A program made the position numbers and the translations under genes. A stretch of 24,268 nt of DNA from Candidatus Thalassarchaeaceae archaeon (lineage in GTDB: Archaea > Thermoplasmatota > Poseidoniia > Poseidoniales > Thalassarchaeaceae): contig DUIL01000143.1 of the NCBI GenBank assembly GCA_013330385.1, positions 642 through 24,909 of the forward strand, given 5' to 3'. Positions 15,663-22,952 of the stretch are shown one piece after another; positions within the stretch are counted from its first letter, which is position 1; each line of letters begins with the position of its first letter. The notes under the pieces are model-generated. The model searched no databases. It saw only the letters and a program-made list of their open reading frames with translations, and was not told the origin of the DNA.

Positions 15663-15735
15663 GTAGGCCTACTTGCCAGTTATATCAGGTATAACTATTA
15701 CCTGATTCTCGGTGATTATCAGTCGAACGAGAGTC
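15663..15735. other. Overlapping inverted repeats in a convergent spacer
   Basis: The 213-base spacer between Cbf5 and the CARDB protein holds four dyads in about 75 bases. They are GTAGGCCTAC (15663-15672), AGTTATA/TATAACT (15678-15684 with 15690-15696), ATCAGGTA/TACCTGAT (15684-15691 with 15699-15706), and GATTCTCG/CGAGAGTC with one G-U pair (15704-15711 with 15728-15735). The second and third share bases and cannot form together; the third and fourth share three bases. A T6 run follows at 15756-15761 on the plus strand. It could be a terminator, a small RNA or a switch. No known family is recognised. Confidence 0.5.
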
Positions 15736-15770
15736 TAAGAAGGTACAAATCGTGCTTTTTTGTAATTCTC

Positions 15771-18143
15771 TTACTTCTGTTTACGATAGGGCTTGCGAAC
15801 TCTCCCCGGTCCAAACTGTAGTGCGGCATAAGAAATAGCCATGATTCCAATGGCTCCTACAATTAATGCCGGTTTTCGATCTATTCCATTATCTCCATTA
15901 TTTCCATCTTCCCTTCCTTCTGAATCGATAGAGATAGATAACTCATTATTATCTTCATTTGTTTCTTCTATGGAGGCGGTTCCATCAACGACGGATTTGA
16001 TGACAATTTGTCCTGATGTGTCTATTCTTGTATCACATGTGGCCACACCTAGTCCCCCTGGTGCTAATGTATCGATTATGGTTGAGCCTACAAGTATTCC
16101 ATCAACCCAACATCTTACATCTAATGTGTTAGCAGTACCTCTCCCTTGATTGCGAACATAGACCTTAATTTCGACTATATCGCCTTCGTCAATACTATCT
16201 ACCGAAATGCCACTCTCCCAGATTTCTATATTTTCTATAATGAGGTCTGATTTGGCGGTTACTACAACTTCAATACTCTGTACTATGTCATTTGTTCCAT
16301 CACTAATGCTAATTTCTACTGTATGTACTCCAGCCTCAACAGGTGTTAGAATTAAATCACCAAACGAATCAAAAGTAGCCCATGAGCGTGATGTTGAGAT
16401 GGTCAAATCAGAGGTATCCGGGTCGGTGATTTCCAAATCAATAATCCTAGTAGTACCTAGCTCAACATAAGTAGAAACAGGGAGCCCAGATATGGATGGG
16501 GCATCTTCAACAGATTCTATGTTTACATTGAAGGAACCAGACCATGTATTTCCACTCTCATCAGATACAATGACTTCAATCTGTGTAGAACCACTAGCGT
16601 CTTTGATAGGCTGAATTCGTATGTCTCCATTGACGGTAGAGGCAGTGACTAGTTGGTCATCTCCAGTAAATGCTTGAACCTCCAAGTCTTCCCAATAGGT
16701 AAGGTCATCTTCACATCTACTAGCCATGGCAATGAGAGCTCCACCTCCGTCTTCAATCAAATTCATGGACTCAGGGGCTGAGCAGGTTACATTCAGGTCC
16801 CAAACTAGGTTATATCCACCAACGATAGACATAGAATCAATGTGTACTACTGTAGATTCAGGTGTCCCATCTGAAGACCATTGAAATCTCGTTGCGACAC
16901 CAACTTCCAGAGCATCTCCTGCACTGGGTAGTGCATGTCCTATAGGTACTTGGAAGCCAAATGAACCAACTGTGAGTGGCAAAGAATGTACCAAAGTATT
17001 CCCTATTGCGAATTTCACATCACTATAACTCCCAGCAAGGCCATCAACAGATCCTGCTATAGTTCCTGTAACTTCGAGATATGGATTATTTACATCAATA
17101 CGAACAGAATTAACACAGCCATCTTGAATCTCAATTCGTATATGTTGTAATGAGTCTGGATTCTCCAGAATATCACCCGAATAAACTTGAGAATAATCGC
17201 CATCAATATCGTCAGAAAGAACCCAAATTGTGTGATTTCCAGTTCCAAAAACATGTATCCTGCCTAATGATTGATCATATGGCACTGGGACATCAAAAGT
17301 CCAAATCCCATCTTCGTTTCCATCATTAGTTAGTCCACAATTTTCCACAGTTAGGTCTTGGGTATTGCCATCATAGGGTCCGTAATCAAGAACCGGAATT
17401 GGCAATCCTATTGTTGTGTGCAATGCTTTAACAGTTTCAAAAGAATACCAAGGTTGATGATATTTCACACGGATCCCAACTGCATCAACTCGGACTTCTG
17501 AATCATCAGGTGCTCCATCGGAGACATAATCTACCGTGATTGATGCAGCAGAGAGGTCATTCCAATTCCATTCCTGTAGATTATCCATTGAGATAACCAT
17601 TGGTGTGGTCATTCTATCCATCGGGCCAAATGTTCGTGCAATGGTGCGCACTAATCTCTGAGGTCCATTTGCTTCTATAGTAACTCTGATTTCATCTGAA
17701 GGAAGTGCATCAGGGACTTCTAAATGAAGAATCATTGAGACATTAGCGATGACTCGAGTGCTAAGTCCTGTAAATGAATATCCAGTGACTGTAATATCAG
17801 GTCCTTTTGACCACGTGTAATATCCATCGGGTTCTCCTAAAGATGAATTTGAATCAGTGGGGCTTGTTGATGCCCATGAGTTCACTGTTTGATAGTTAGA
17901 AGGTCTATCATGTGTGAACGATAGTTCTCCATCGGCTATCATTCCCTGACTATAATCTGCCAGATCATTGGTAAAGGTCTTTTTACTGCTAATATCCCAC
18001 ACATCTGGATTTGAAAAATCACCAGCATTCAGCAACTCTATTCGGTCAGATTCGATAACAACATCTGCTGAACTCAGAGGCGTGAGTAGAGCCAGCAAAC
18101 AAAGCACCACAATAGAGGAACTCACTGTATGCGCCCTGCTCAT
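15771..18143 (-). CDS. Secreted, C-terminally anchored surface protein with cadherin-like and CARDB domains, 790 aa
   Basis: The N-terminus (VSSSIVVLCLLALLTPLSSADV) is a clear signal peptide with a likely cut after SSA near residue 26. Residues about 30-440 are beta-rich and carry several jelly-roll-like segments. Residues about 545-630 (SISGLPVSTYVELGTTRIID...DGTNDIVQSIEVVVTA) look like a cadherin/Ig-type module, and 632-743 matches a CARDB domain (VYVRNQGRGTANTLDV...SIEETNEDNNELSISI). A Gly/Asn/Asp linker precedes a membrane helix at about 757-775, and the tail RVRKPYRKQK is cytoplasmic. This is a typical archaeal cell-wall-facing protein for adhesion or sugar binding; the ligand is unknown. 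It stands alone on its message. Confidence 0.88.
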   Translation of the reverse strand: MSRAHTVSSSIVVLCLLALLTPLSSADVVIESDRIELLNAGDFSNPDVWDISSKKTFTNDLADYSQGMIADGELSFTHDRPSNYQTVNSWASTSPTDSNSSLGEPDGYYTWSKGPDITVTGYSFTGLSTRVIANVSMILHLEVPDALPSDEIRVTIEANGPQRLVRTIARTFGPMDRMTTPMVISMDNLQEWNWNDLSAASITVDYVSDGAPDDSEVRVDAVGIRVKYHQPWYSFETVKALHTTIGLPIPVLDYGPYDGNTQDLTVENCGLTNDGNEDGIWTFDVPVPYDQSLGRIHVFGTGNHTIWVLSDDIDGDYSQVYSGDILENPDSLQHIRIEIQDGCVNSVRIDVNNPYLEVTGTIAGSVDGLAGSYSDVKFAIGNTLVHSLPLTVGSFGFQVPIGHALPSAGDALEVGVATRFQWSSDGTPESTVVHIDSMSIVGGYNLVWDLNVTCSAPESMNLIEDGGGALIAMASRCEDDLTYWEDLEVQAFTGDDQLVTASTVNGDIRIQPIKDASGSTQIEVIVSDESGNTWSGSFNVNIESVEDAPSISGLPVSTYVELGTTRIIDLEITDPDTSDLTISTSRSWATFDSFGDLILTPVEAGVHTVEISISDGTNDIVQSIEVVVTAKSDLIIENIEIWESGISVDSIDEGDIVEIKVYVRNQGRGTANTLDVRCWVDGILVGSTIIDTLAPGGLGVATCDTRIDTSGQIVIKSVVDGTASIEETNEDNNELSISIDSEGREDGNNGDNGIDRKPALIVGAIGIMAISYAALQFGPGRVRKPYRKQK

Positions 18144-18249
18144 GACTCGTCAACGGTGGTCAACAGTGCTTCAATCCGTTGGTCATCTGAGTATGGACCG
18201 TTCACGCGGAACGCTTGAAATACAGTCGGTTAGTGGCTTGGATGCACAC

Positions 18250-18325
18250 GGCTGTGGTAGTGTAGCGGTTAGCACGGTGGGTTGTGGTCCCGCCGGCCCG
18301 GGTTCAAGTCCCGGCCACGGCCCCA
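18250..18325 (+). tRNA. tRNA-His (GTG anticodon), with encoded CCA
   Basis: The gene encodes the extra G at position -1 (18250), opposite C73, which identifies tRNA-His. The acceptor GCTGTGG pairs with CCACGGC with one G-U pair. The anticodon stem GTGGG/CCCGC encloses TTGTGGT, anticodon GTG. The T arm is CCGGG-TTCAAGT-CCCGG. CCA is encoded at 18323-18325, only 5 bases before the end of the convergent ribA gene. No intron is seen. Confidence 0.95.
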
Positions 18326-18330
18326 CAAAT

Positions 18331-18972
18331 TTATTCTGAGTTTAGTGTTTCATCTGAAATTTGATGCCCCATGCGCTCGATTTTTGTCTCAATGTATCCA
18401 CGATTCCCTTCATTGATACCGACTACCAATGGCATGCGTTCAACAACTTCAATACCAAATTTCTTCAATTGTTCTTCTTTGTCCGGATTATTTGTCAATA
18501 GACAAACTCTTTCAATATCTAGAGATTTTAGTATCTTAGCTGCAATTTTGTAGTCACGTGCATCAGCAGGATGACCCAATATCAGATTAGCATCTAGTGT
18601 GTCGGCACCTTGGTCTTGAAGGTTGTATGCCTGTATCTTTGCATGAAGTCCAATGCCTCTTCCTTCTTGACGTAAATATACCAAACAACCCCACCCTACT
18701 CCTTGGATTTGTTCCATTGCAGCATCCAATTGTGGTCCACAGTCACATCTTAGACTGCTGAATGAATCCCCAGTAAGGCATTCTGAATGTACACGCACTA
18801 TCACGGGGTCGGGGCCATTCATATCCCCCAGAGTTAGTGCAACATGATCCAGTCCAGTAGTGTCTTCATGGAATACTCGAATTCGAAATTCCCCATGAGC
18901 GGTGGGTAGTCGAGCATCGGCTGGCACGTCATCGATTTCAATGAGGTCAACAGGCCTGTTTGGTACTGTCAT
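18331..18972 (-). CDS. ribA: GTP cyclohydrolase II
   Basis: The enzyme opens GTP to the pyrimidine precursor of riboflavin, releasing formate and pyrophosphate. Counted from the ATG, the zinc cysteines are C65, C76 and C78 in ECLTGDSFSSLRCDCG, followed by LRQEGRGIGLHAKIQAYNLQ and LGHPADARDYKIAAKIL. TNNPDKEEQLKKFGIEV is the conserved C-terminal motif. The protein of 213 residues is a stand-alone RibA, not fused to RibB. ATG 18972 is chosen over the adjoining TTG 18975. It is the last gene of the minus-strand run, 48 bases after the TusA-like gene. Many archaea use the unrelated ArfA for this step, so the bacterial-type enzyme is notable. Confidence 0.94.
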   Translation of the reverse strand: MTVPNRPVDLIEIDDVPADARLPTAHGEFRIRVFHEDTTGLDHVALTLGDMNGPDPVIVRVHSECLTGDSFSSLRCDCGPQLDAAMEQIQGVGWGCLVYLRQEGRGIGLHAKIQAYNLQDQGADTLDANLILGHPADARDYKIAAKILKSLDIERVCLLTNNPDKEEQLKKFGIEVVERMPLVVGINEGNRGYIETKIERMGHQISDETLNSE

Positions 18973-19020
18973 CAATATTTCGAAAAGACATCAGACCATG
19001 AATCCATCCACCGGGATGAT

Positions 19021-19257
19021 TCATTTACGAATGTGGAATGTGTACTCTCCAGAATTCTCTGATACACTCAATAATTCTACACCTAGGCGTTCACACAATG
19101 CTGGCATATCATGCAAGGTTTCAGGGTCATCGCCGATTACTTCGATTACTTCACCCTCTAACATTTCTGAAAGTGCCTTGCGAGTTTCATGAACTGGTAT
19201 TGGGCAGAAAAAACCAATCAGGTCAAGACGCCTTTCTGGCGTCTTGCTTTCTTCCAT
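19021..19257 (-). CDS. TusA/SirA-family sulfur carrier protein
   Basis: This small protein of 78 residues has the family signature LDLIGFFCPIPVHETRKAL, in which C18 of the CPxP motif is the persulfide-carrying cysteine. The pattern GEVIEVIGDDPETLHDMPALCERLG follows, as in the two-layer alpha/beta fold. Family members pass sulfur to tRNA 2-thiouridine synthesis, molybdopterin or sulfur oxidation. Which applies here cannot be told. A second cysteine (C55) is present. The gene starts 9 bases after the helicase stop, so it is in the same message as an RNA helicase, which would suit a tRNA or RNA modification link (inference). Confidence 0.9.
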   Translation of the reverse strand: MEESKTPERRLDLIGFFCPIPVHETRKALSEMLEGEVIEVIGDDPETLHDMPALCERLGVELLSVSENSGEYTFHIRK

Positions 19258-19266
19258 GAATTCACC

Positions 19267-20691
19267 TCATACTCCCACAATCATGGGGTTTAGAGAACGT
19301 CCATCTAATTCACGCTTCTTGATTACATCAATTACATAGGCTGCTTTGTCAACGTGTATTTGAAATGTAGATGAATCATTCTCCATTGCAATTTCTCCTA
19401 ATGCAATTTCGGGAATACGTGCTTGACTGACAATCCAGTCTGCTAAAGCCCGCTTTGTAGTTGAAGTGCTTCCAACTTCGACCGCCACGCTTACCATGCC
19501 AAAAGGATCGGTGACTTCCGACCAATCATCCCTCTTCCGCACAGGGTCCCTTGAGATTCCATCTGGTAATTCAGGGGCCTCAACATAAGGTATTTCTAAA
19601 TTCCAAGTGTTGGATATTTTATCTAAGGATGCCATATCTTCTTTTGAGACGAGTGCCCATGCCTCTCCTTTTCGCCCCATTCTTCCAGTTCGGCCAATTC
19701 GATGTACATACGACTCAGTATCATCAGGTAGGTCGTAGTTCACAACATGAGTGATGCCCTCAACATCAATTCCTCGTGCAGCAACATCAGTAGCTACGAC
19801 TATTTTTTCTCGTCCGTCTCTAAGTGAATCGAGAATCTTCTCTCGCTTGTTTTGCGCTTTGTCGCCGTGTAGACCAGTGGCCTTCATACCAAACTTACTC
19901 AATCGTTCTTCCAAAAGATCAACCATACGCTTTGTATTTGTGAAAATCAACATTTGATCATTATCTTTCATATTTGCAATGATTCTTCCTAGGACCCACA
20001 ATTTGTTCGCTCTTCCAATACGGACGGCATACTGTTCGATTTCAGGAACTTCTACATCTAGGTCATCGCTCATTACAAAGACGGGTTCATTCATGAATTC
20101 CTCTGATGCATCTAGAACTTCTTGAGGAAATGTTGCACTGAATAGTAGAGTTTGTTCTCGAGATGGCATCTGTTCGAATATCCATAATACATCGGGAAAG
20201 AATCCCATGTCGAGCATTCGATCAGCCTCATCTAAGCAGAAATGAGTGATTTCCCCTAGTTTTAGGTGCCCTCGCTTAGCCATGTCTATGACTCTGCCTG
20301 GCGTTCCTACGATTATGTCAGCACCGGAGTCAAGCTTTTTCGCTTGCTTTTCGATATCTGTGCCTCCATAGACTGTCTGTATCGATAATTTGAGTCCTCC
20401 TTGAAGCCAAGAAATCTCTTCAGATACCTGGACGGCCAGTTCCCTAGTAGGGCAGAGAATAATCGCTTGTGGGGAACCGGTTGGTGTACACGATTCAATG
20501 ATCGGTATTCCAAATGCAGCAGTTTTTCCGCTTCCAGTTCGAGCCTGACCTACTAAATCACGTCCCTTTCTGGCAACTGGAATCGAACTAATTTGAATTT
20601 CAGTGGGCTGAGTCCAACCTTTCTCTGCTATGGCGGACGCCACTTCAGAGTTTAGGTCCCAATCTGAAAATACACTAGAAGTGTGGCTCAT
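19267..20691 (-). CDS. DEAD-box RNA helicase with DbpA/CsdA-type RNA-binding tail
   Basis: This ATP-dependent RNA helicase has the full motif set: Q motif WTQPTEIQ at 26-33, ARTGSGKT at 50-57, PTRELA at 81-86, TPGR at 130-133, DEAD at 154-157, SAT at 185-187, ARGIDVEGI and HRIGRTGR in the second RecA domain. After about residue 385 comes a roughly 80-residue tail (VSVAVEVGSTSTTKRALADWIV...LGEIAMENDSSTFQIHVDK...LDGRSLNPMIVG). It resembles the RRM-like domain of bacterial DbpA/CsdA, which in those proteins binds rRNA. Ribosome assembly or cold-related RNA remodelling is the likely role. It starts 9 bases after the stop of the unknown 94-residue gene and lies upstream of the TusA-like gene. Confidence 0.95.
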   Translation of the reverse strand: MSHTSSVFSDWDLNSEVASAIAEKGWTQPTEIQISSIPVARKGRDLVGQARTGSGKTAAFGIPIIESCTPTGSPQAIILCPTRELAVQVSEEISWLQGGLKLSIQTVYGGTDIEKQAKKLDSGADIIVGTPGRVIDMAKRGHLKLGEITHFCLDEADRMLDMGFFPDVLWIFEQMPSREQTLLFSATFPQEVLDASEEFMNEPVFVMSDDLDVEVPEIEQYAVRIGRANKLWVLGRIIANMKDNDQMLIFTNTKRMVDLLEERLSKFGMKATGLHGDKAQNKREKILDSLRDGREKIVVATDVAARGIDVEGITHVVNYDLPDDTESYVHRIGRTGRMGRKGEAWALVSKEDMASLDKISNTWNLEIPYVEAPELPDGISRDPVRKRDDWSEVTDPFGMVSVAVEVGSTSTTKRALADWIVSQARIPEIALGEIAMENDSSTFQIHVDKAAYVIDVIKKRELDGRSLNPMIVGV

Positions 20692-20700
20692 TGAATCGCC

Positions 20701-20985
20701 TCAGAAGGATTCTGAATCGCTGATATCCTTCTGTAATTCACCCATCCAGTACTTTCTACAGTTCTCCTTAGTGAGATACTGGTTTTTACTCGAGAAACTG
20801 TGGTTATAGTGTCCCTTATCAGCACTCGAGAATTGTTCCTTACGCCTCTTGTGGTACTTCTGCATAACATGTTGGCGCATGTACTGTCGGAACTTTAGGG
20901 ACTTGGTACGGTTAATCCCTTTCGGCGTAACGCCGTCCCAGAGCCGCTCAAACTGCTCGAGCTTCTCATCAAAAGTCTCGCTCAT
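20701..20985 (-). CDS. Unknown small basic protein, 94 aa
   Basis: I do not recognise this protein. It is rich in Lys, Arg, His and Tyr in the middle (KFRQYMRQHVMQKYHKRRKE), with an acidic start (ETFDEKLEQFERLWDG) and an acidic end (ISDSESF). It has no membrane helix and a single cysteine, so a zinc site is unlikely. It probably binds nucleic acid or an RNP. It overlaps the HEAT-repeat gene by 17 bases and is followed after 9 bases by the DEAD-box helicase, so the three are almost surely made together. A second frame on the same strand (20688-20870) is a shadow. Confidence 0.75.
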   Translation of the reverse strand: MSETFDEKLEQFERLWDGVTPKGINRTKSLKFRQYMRQHVMQKYHKRRKEQFSSADKGHYNHSFSSKNQYLTKENCRKYWMGELQKDISDSESF

Positions 20986-22204
20986 CTTCTTTCCTCGCGG
21001 CCCGCCGACCTAACTCCTGTTTATGACCTTCACGCTTGGGCAAATCCACACCACTATGTGGTGGGAGGGTTGTTTCAGGCTCCAAATCATCATTTCCTTC
21101 TACTTTTTCAAGGGGGGCAAGAGCACGGTTCTTCTCATCTTCAGTTCCTTCCCAATCTACATCTCGAGAAAGCCGTTCAAGTTTTTTCCTTATTTCTGGA
21201 TTAGTCTCTTGACGTAGTAATTCGGTAGCAACCTCTCTTAGTCGATCTCCAGATAGAACAATTGAAAGTTGATCTATACACGCTTTTCTCAGGGCGGGGT
21301 CTCTATCGCGTGCCCCATCTTGAATCAGTTGCGCCACCCTAGGATTCTGCATATCCAGAGTTTTTATTGTACGGATAATGTTCTTGCGAACCCCGTTGTC
21401 GTCATCTAACATCGCGGCCTCAACTAATATTGTAGCAATTTTAGATTCACTATTTGCCAATGCTGGAAGGCAGGCCGAGGCACTTCGCCTTACCTGAGCA
21501 TCTTCATCTTGGAGGGACCAGGAAATCAAATCCCATCCAGTAGCGCCACCTTTGACAGTAATTGTTCGTAGAATCTTTGCCCCTCTTCTTCGTAAATCCA
21601 CATCTTCTTCTCTGATTAATTCGTCAAGATGAAGGCACCCGGTTTCAACCCAGTTAGCAGCGGTTTCCTTCAATGTGGCAAAAGCATCATCTCTGTGTTC
21701 TTTTTGAGAATCTCTTAATTCTCTCCTAAGAATCTCTTCACAACCGGATGGGAATACCGGTGCTGATTTTTTTAGCGTTAGACGTGCTTCCTTTCGTACA
21801 TCCGAATCATCCTCTCGAAGGCGATCCGAAAGATAGTAAAACAAATTTTGATGTTTCTTTATTGCAAAGGATGGTAAGACTTGGAGTGCAGCAATCCTGA
21901 TTGCTGAATCATCATCATCCAATGCATCACATAGAACCTCATGTGCTGAATCGATTTGATAGGGCGACACTCGACTCAATGCAAGAATACCATCTATTCT
22001 TCGAGCCAGCCCTCCTCCCTCTGAGCGTGGTATTTCCAGCATAGTTATACTACCTGATGCCAAATTGACAATTTCCCTAGTTGGGATCCTTTGCCAGATG
22101 CCATCTGGAGGTAGCATTGACCTGATATCCACCTGCTTACTAGCCCTTTTTTGGCGAATCGGACGCCCCGTTTTTGGGTCGCGAGCGATGTAATCACGTG
22201 TCAT
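20969..22204 (-). CDS. HEAT-repeat protein, 411 aa
   Basis: Residues about 70-345 are helical repeats of 30-38 residues of the HEAT/PBS-lyase type, each with a D-D-x-x-V/I-R-x-x-A core: DDDSAIRIAALQVL, EDDSDVRKEARLTL, EEDVDLRRRGAKIL, DEDAQVRRSASACL, DDDNGVRKNIIRTI and DRDPALRKACIDQL. The N-terminus is basic (YIARDPKTGRPIRQKRASKQ) and the C-terminal 70 residues are highly charged and probably unfolded. Such proteins are scaffolds; some are lyases, but no catalytic site can be seen. It heads the five-gene run towards ribA and is divergent from the DUF2240-like gene. An RNA or ribosome-related scaffold is inferred from the helicase neighbour only. Confidence 0.88.
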   Translation of the reverse strand: MTRDYIARDPKTGRPIRQKRASKQVDIRSMLPPDGIWQRIPTREIVNLASGSITMLEIPRSEGGGLARRIDGILALSRVSPYQIDSAHEVLCDALDDDDSAIRIAALQVLPSFAIKKHQNLFYYLSDRLREDDSDVRKEARLTLKKSAPVFPSGCEEILRRELRDSQKEHRDDAFATLKETAANWVETGCLHLDELIREEDVDLRRRGAKILRTITVKGGATGWDLISWSLQDEDAQVRRSASACLPALANSESKIATILVEAAMLDDDNGVRKNIIRTIKTLDMQNPRVAQLIQDGARDRDPALRKACIDQLSIVLSGDRLREVATELLRQETNPEIRKKLERLSRDVDWEGTEDEKNRALAPLEKVEGNDDLEPETTLPPHSGVDLPKREGHKQELGRRAARKEDERDF

Positions 22205-22307
22205 ATCGGGGGGGCTGGAGGTGGCCGTCCTTATTCAATCAAATGTCGACAAGTTCTGCCAGTAAGACTCAAGCCAAATGGAGTGTGGAGAATATATTGG
22301 GGTTACG

Positions 22308-22952
22308 ATGAGTACAGGGGGTGATGTAAGCAGATTACTGTACACAGTATTTGACGACAGCCTTGTAGGCGGGTTGAGTAGAGAGAATTTAATCCGTTCT
22401 TGGTCACTTGAGATACAGTGGTTCACTCCTGAAGAGGCCGAAGAAATAGTCGACAAACTCATTGAATTAGAATGGTTAGAGGAAAAAGAGGGAACTCTTA
22501 GTCCAAGTATTGGTGTTCAATTAATCGCCCCTGAACTTGGTTGGAGACCAATGACTAGGAGAATTCTCACACACTCACCATTTCAGAAATCTACTTCACC
22601 TCCCTCCAACATTTTTTCCACCCCCACTGTGTCTCAAGGGAATATTGAGAAAAAAGATATGAAAAAGCATACATCTTCACTTTCAACACCTACTGTGCAC
22701 ACCAATAAAGCAGATGAGATAGAAGTAGTTCGAAGACACCCAATTGATAGAGCCGAGGCGAGTATTCCTATCTTAATCGAACTGATTGCTCGTGAATCCG
22801 GGCTAGAAAATAAGGAGGTTGTCCGTCGTGCTCAACGGAAACGTCGGGCTTTAGGGCCCGTTACATTATGGATGGCTTTGGCATTGGTTGCTAGAGAGCA
22901 GAGCCTAGATATGTTTGGCATAACTTCTGAGATTAATCGTATAGAGGATTAA
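22308..22952 (+). CDS. DUF2240-like archaeal protein, 214 aa
   Basis: The N-terminal part (DVSRLLYTVFDDSLVGGLSRENLIRSWSLEIQWFTPEEAEEIVDKLIELEWLEEKEGTL... in shortened form) reads like the winged-helix-type region of archaeal DUF2240 proteins, which have no known function. A Ser/Thr/Pro-rich linker of about 60 residues follows, then a helical block (EASIPILIELIARESG, EVVRRAQRKRRALGPVTLWMALALVAREQ). There are no membrane helices. ATG 22308 is chosen because the homologous part starts just after it; ATG 22278 would add ten residues. Its stop TAA abuts the stop of the convergent transporter gene with no base between. The family call rests on memory of the pattern and is moderate. Confidence 0.75.
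   Translation: MSTGGDVSRLLYTVFDDSLVGGLSRENLIRSWSLEIQWFTPEEAEEIVDKLIELEWLEEKEGTLSPSIGVQLIAPELGWRPMTRRILTHSPFQKSTSPPSNIFSTPTVSQGNIEKKDMKKHTSSLSTPTVHTNKADEIEVVRRHPIDRAEASIPILIELIARESGLENKEVVRRAQRKRRALGPVTLWMALALVAREQSLDMFGITSEINRIED

Noticed and set aside
17968..18339. 123-residue open frame on the plus strand
   Set aside because: It runs over the complement of the signal peptide of the CARDB protein and through tRNA-His.
20688..20870. 60-residue minus-strand frame
   Set aside because: It overlaps the 94-residue gene in another frame. It has no ribosome site and does not fit the tight spacing to the helicase.
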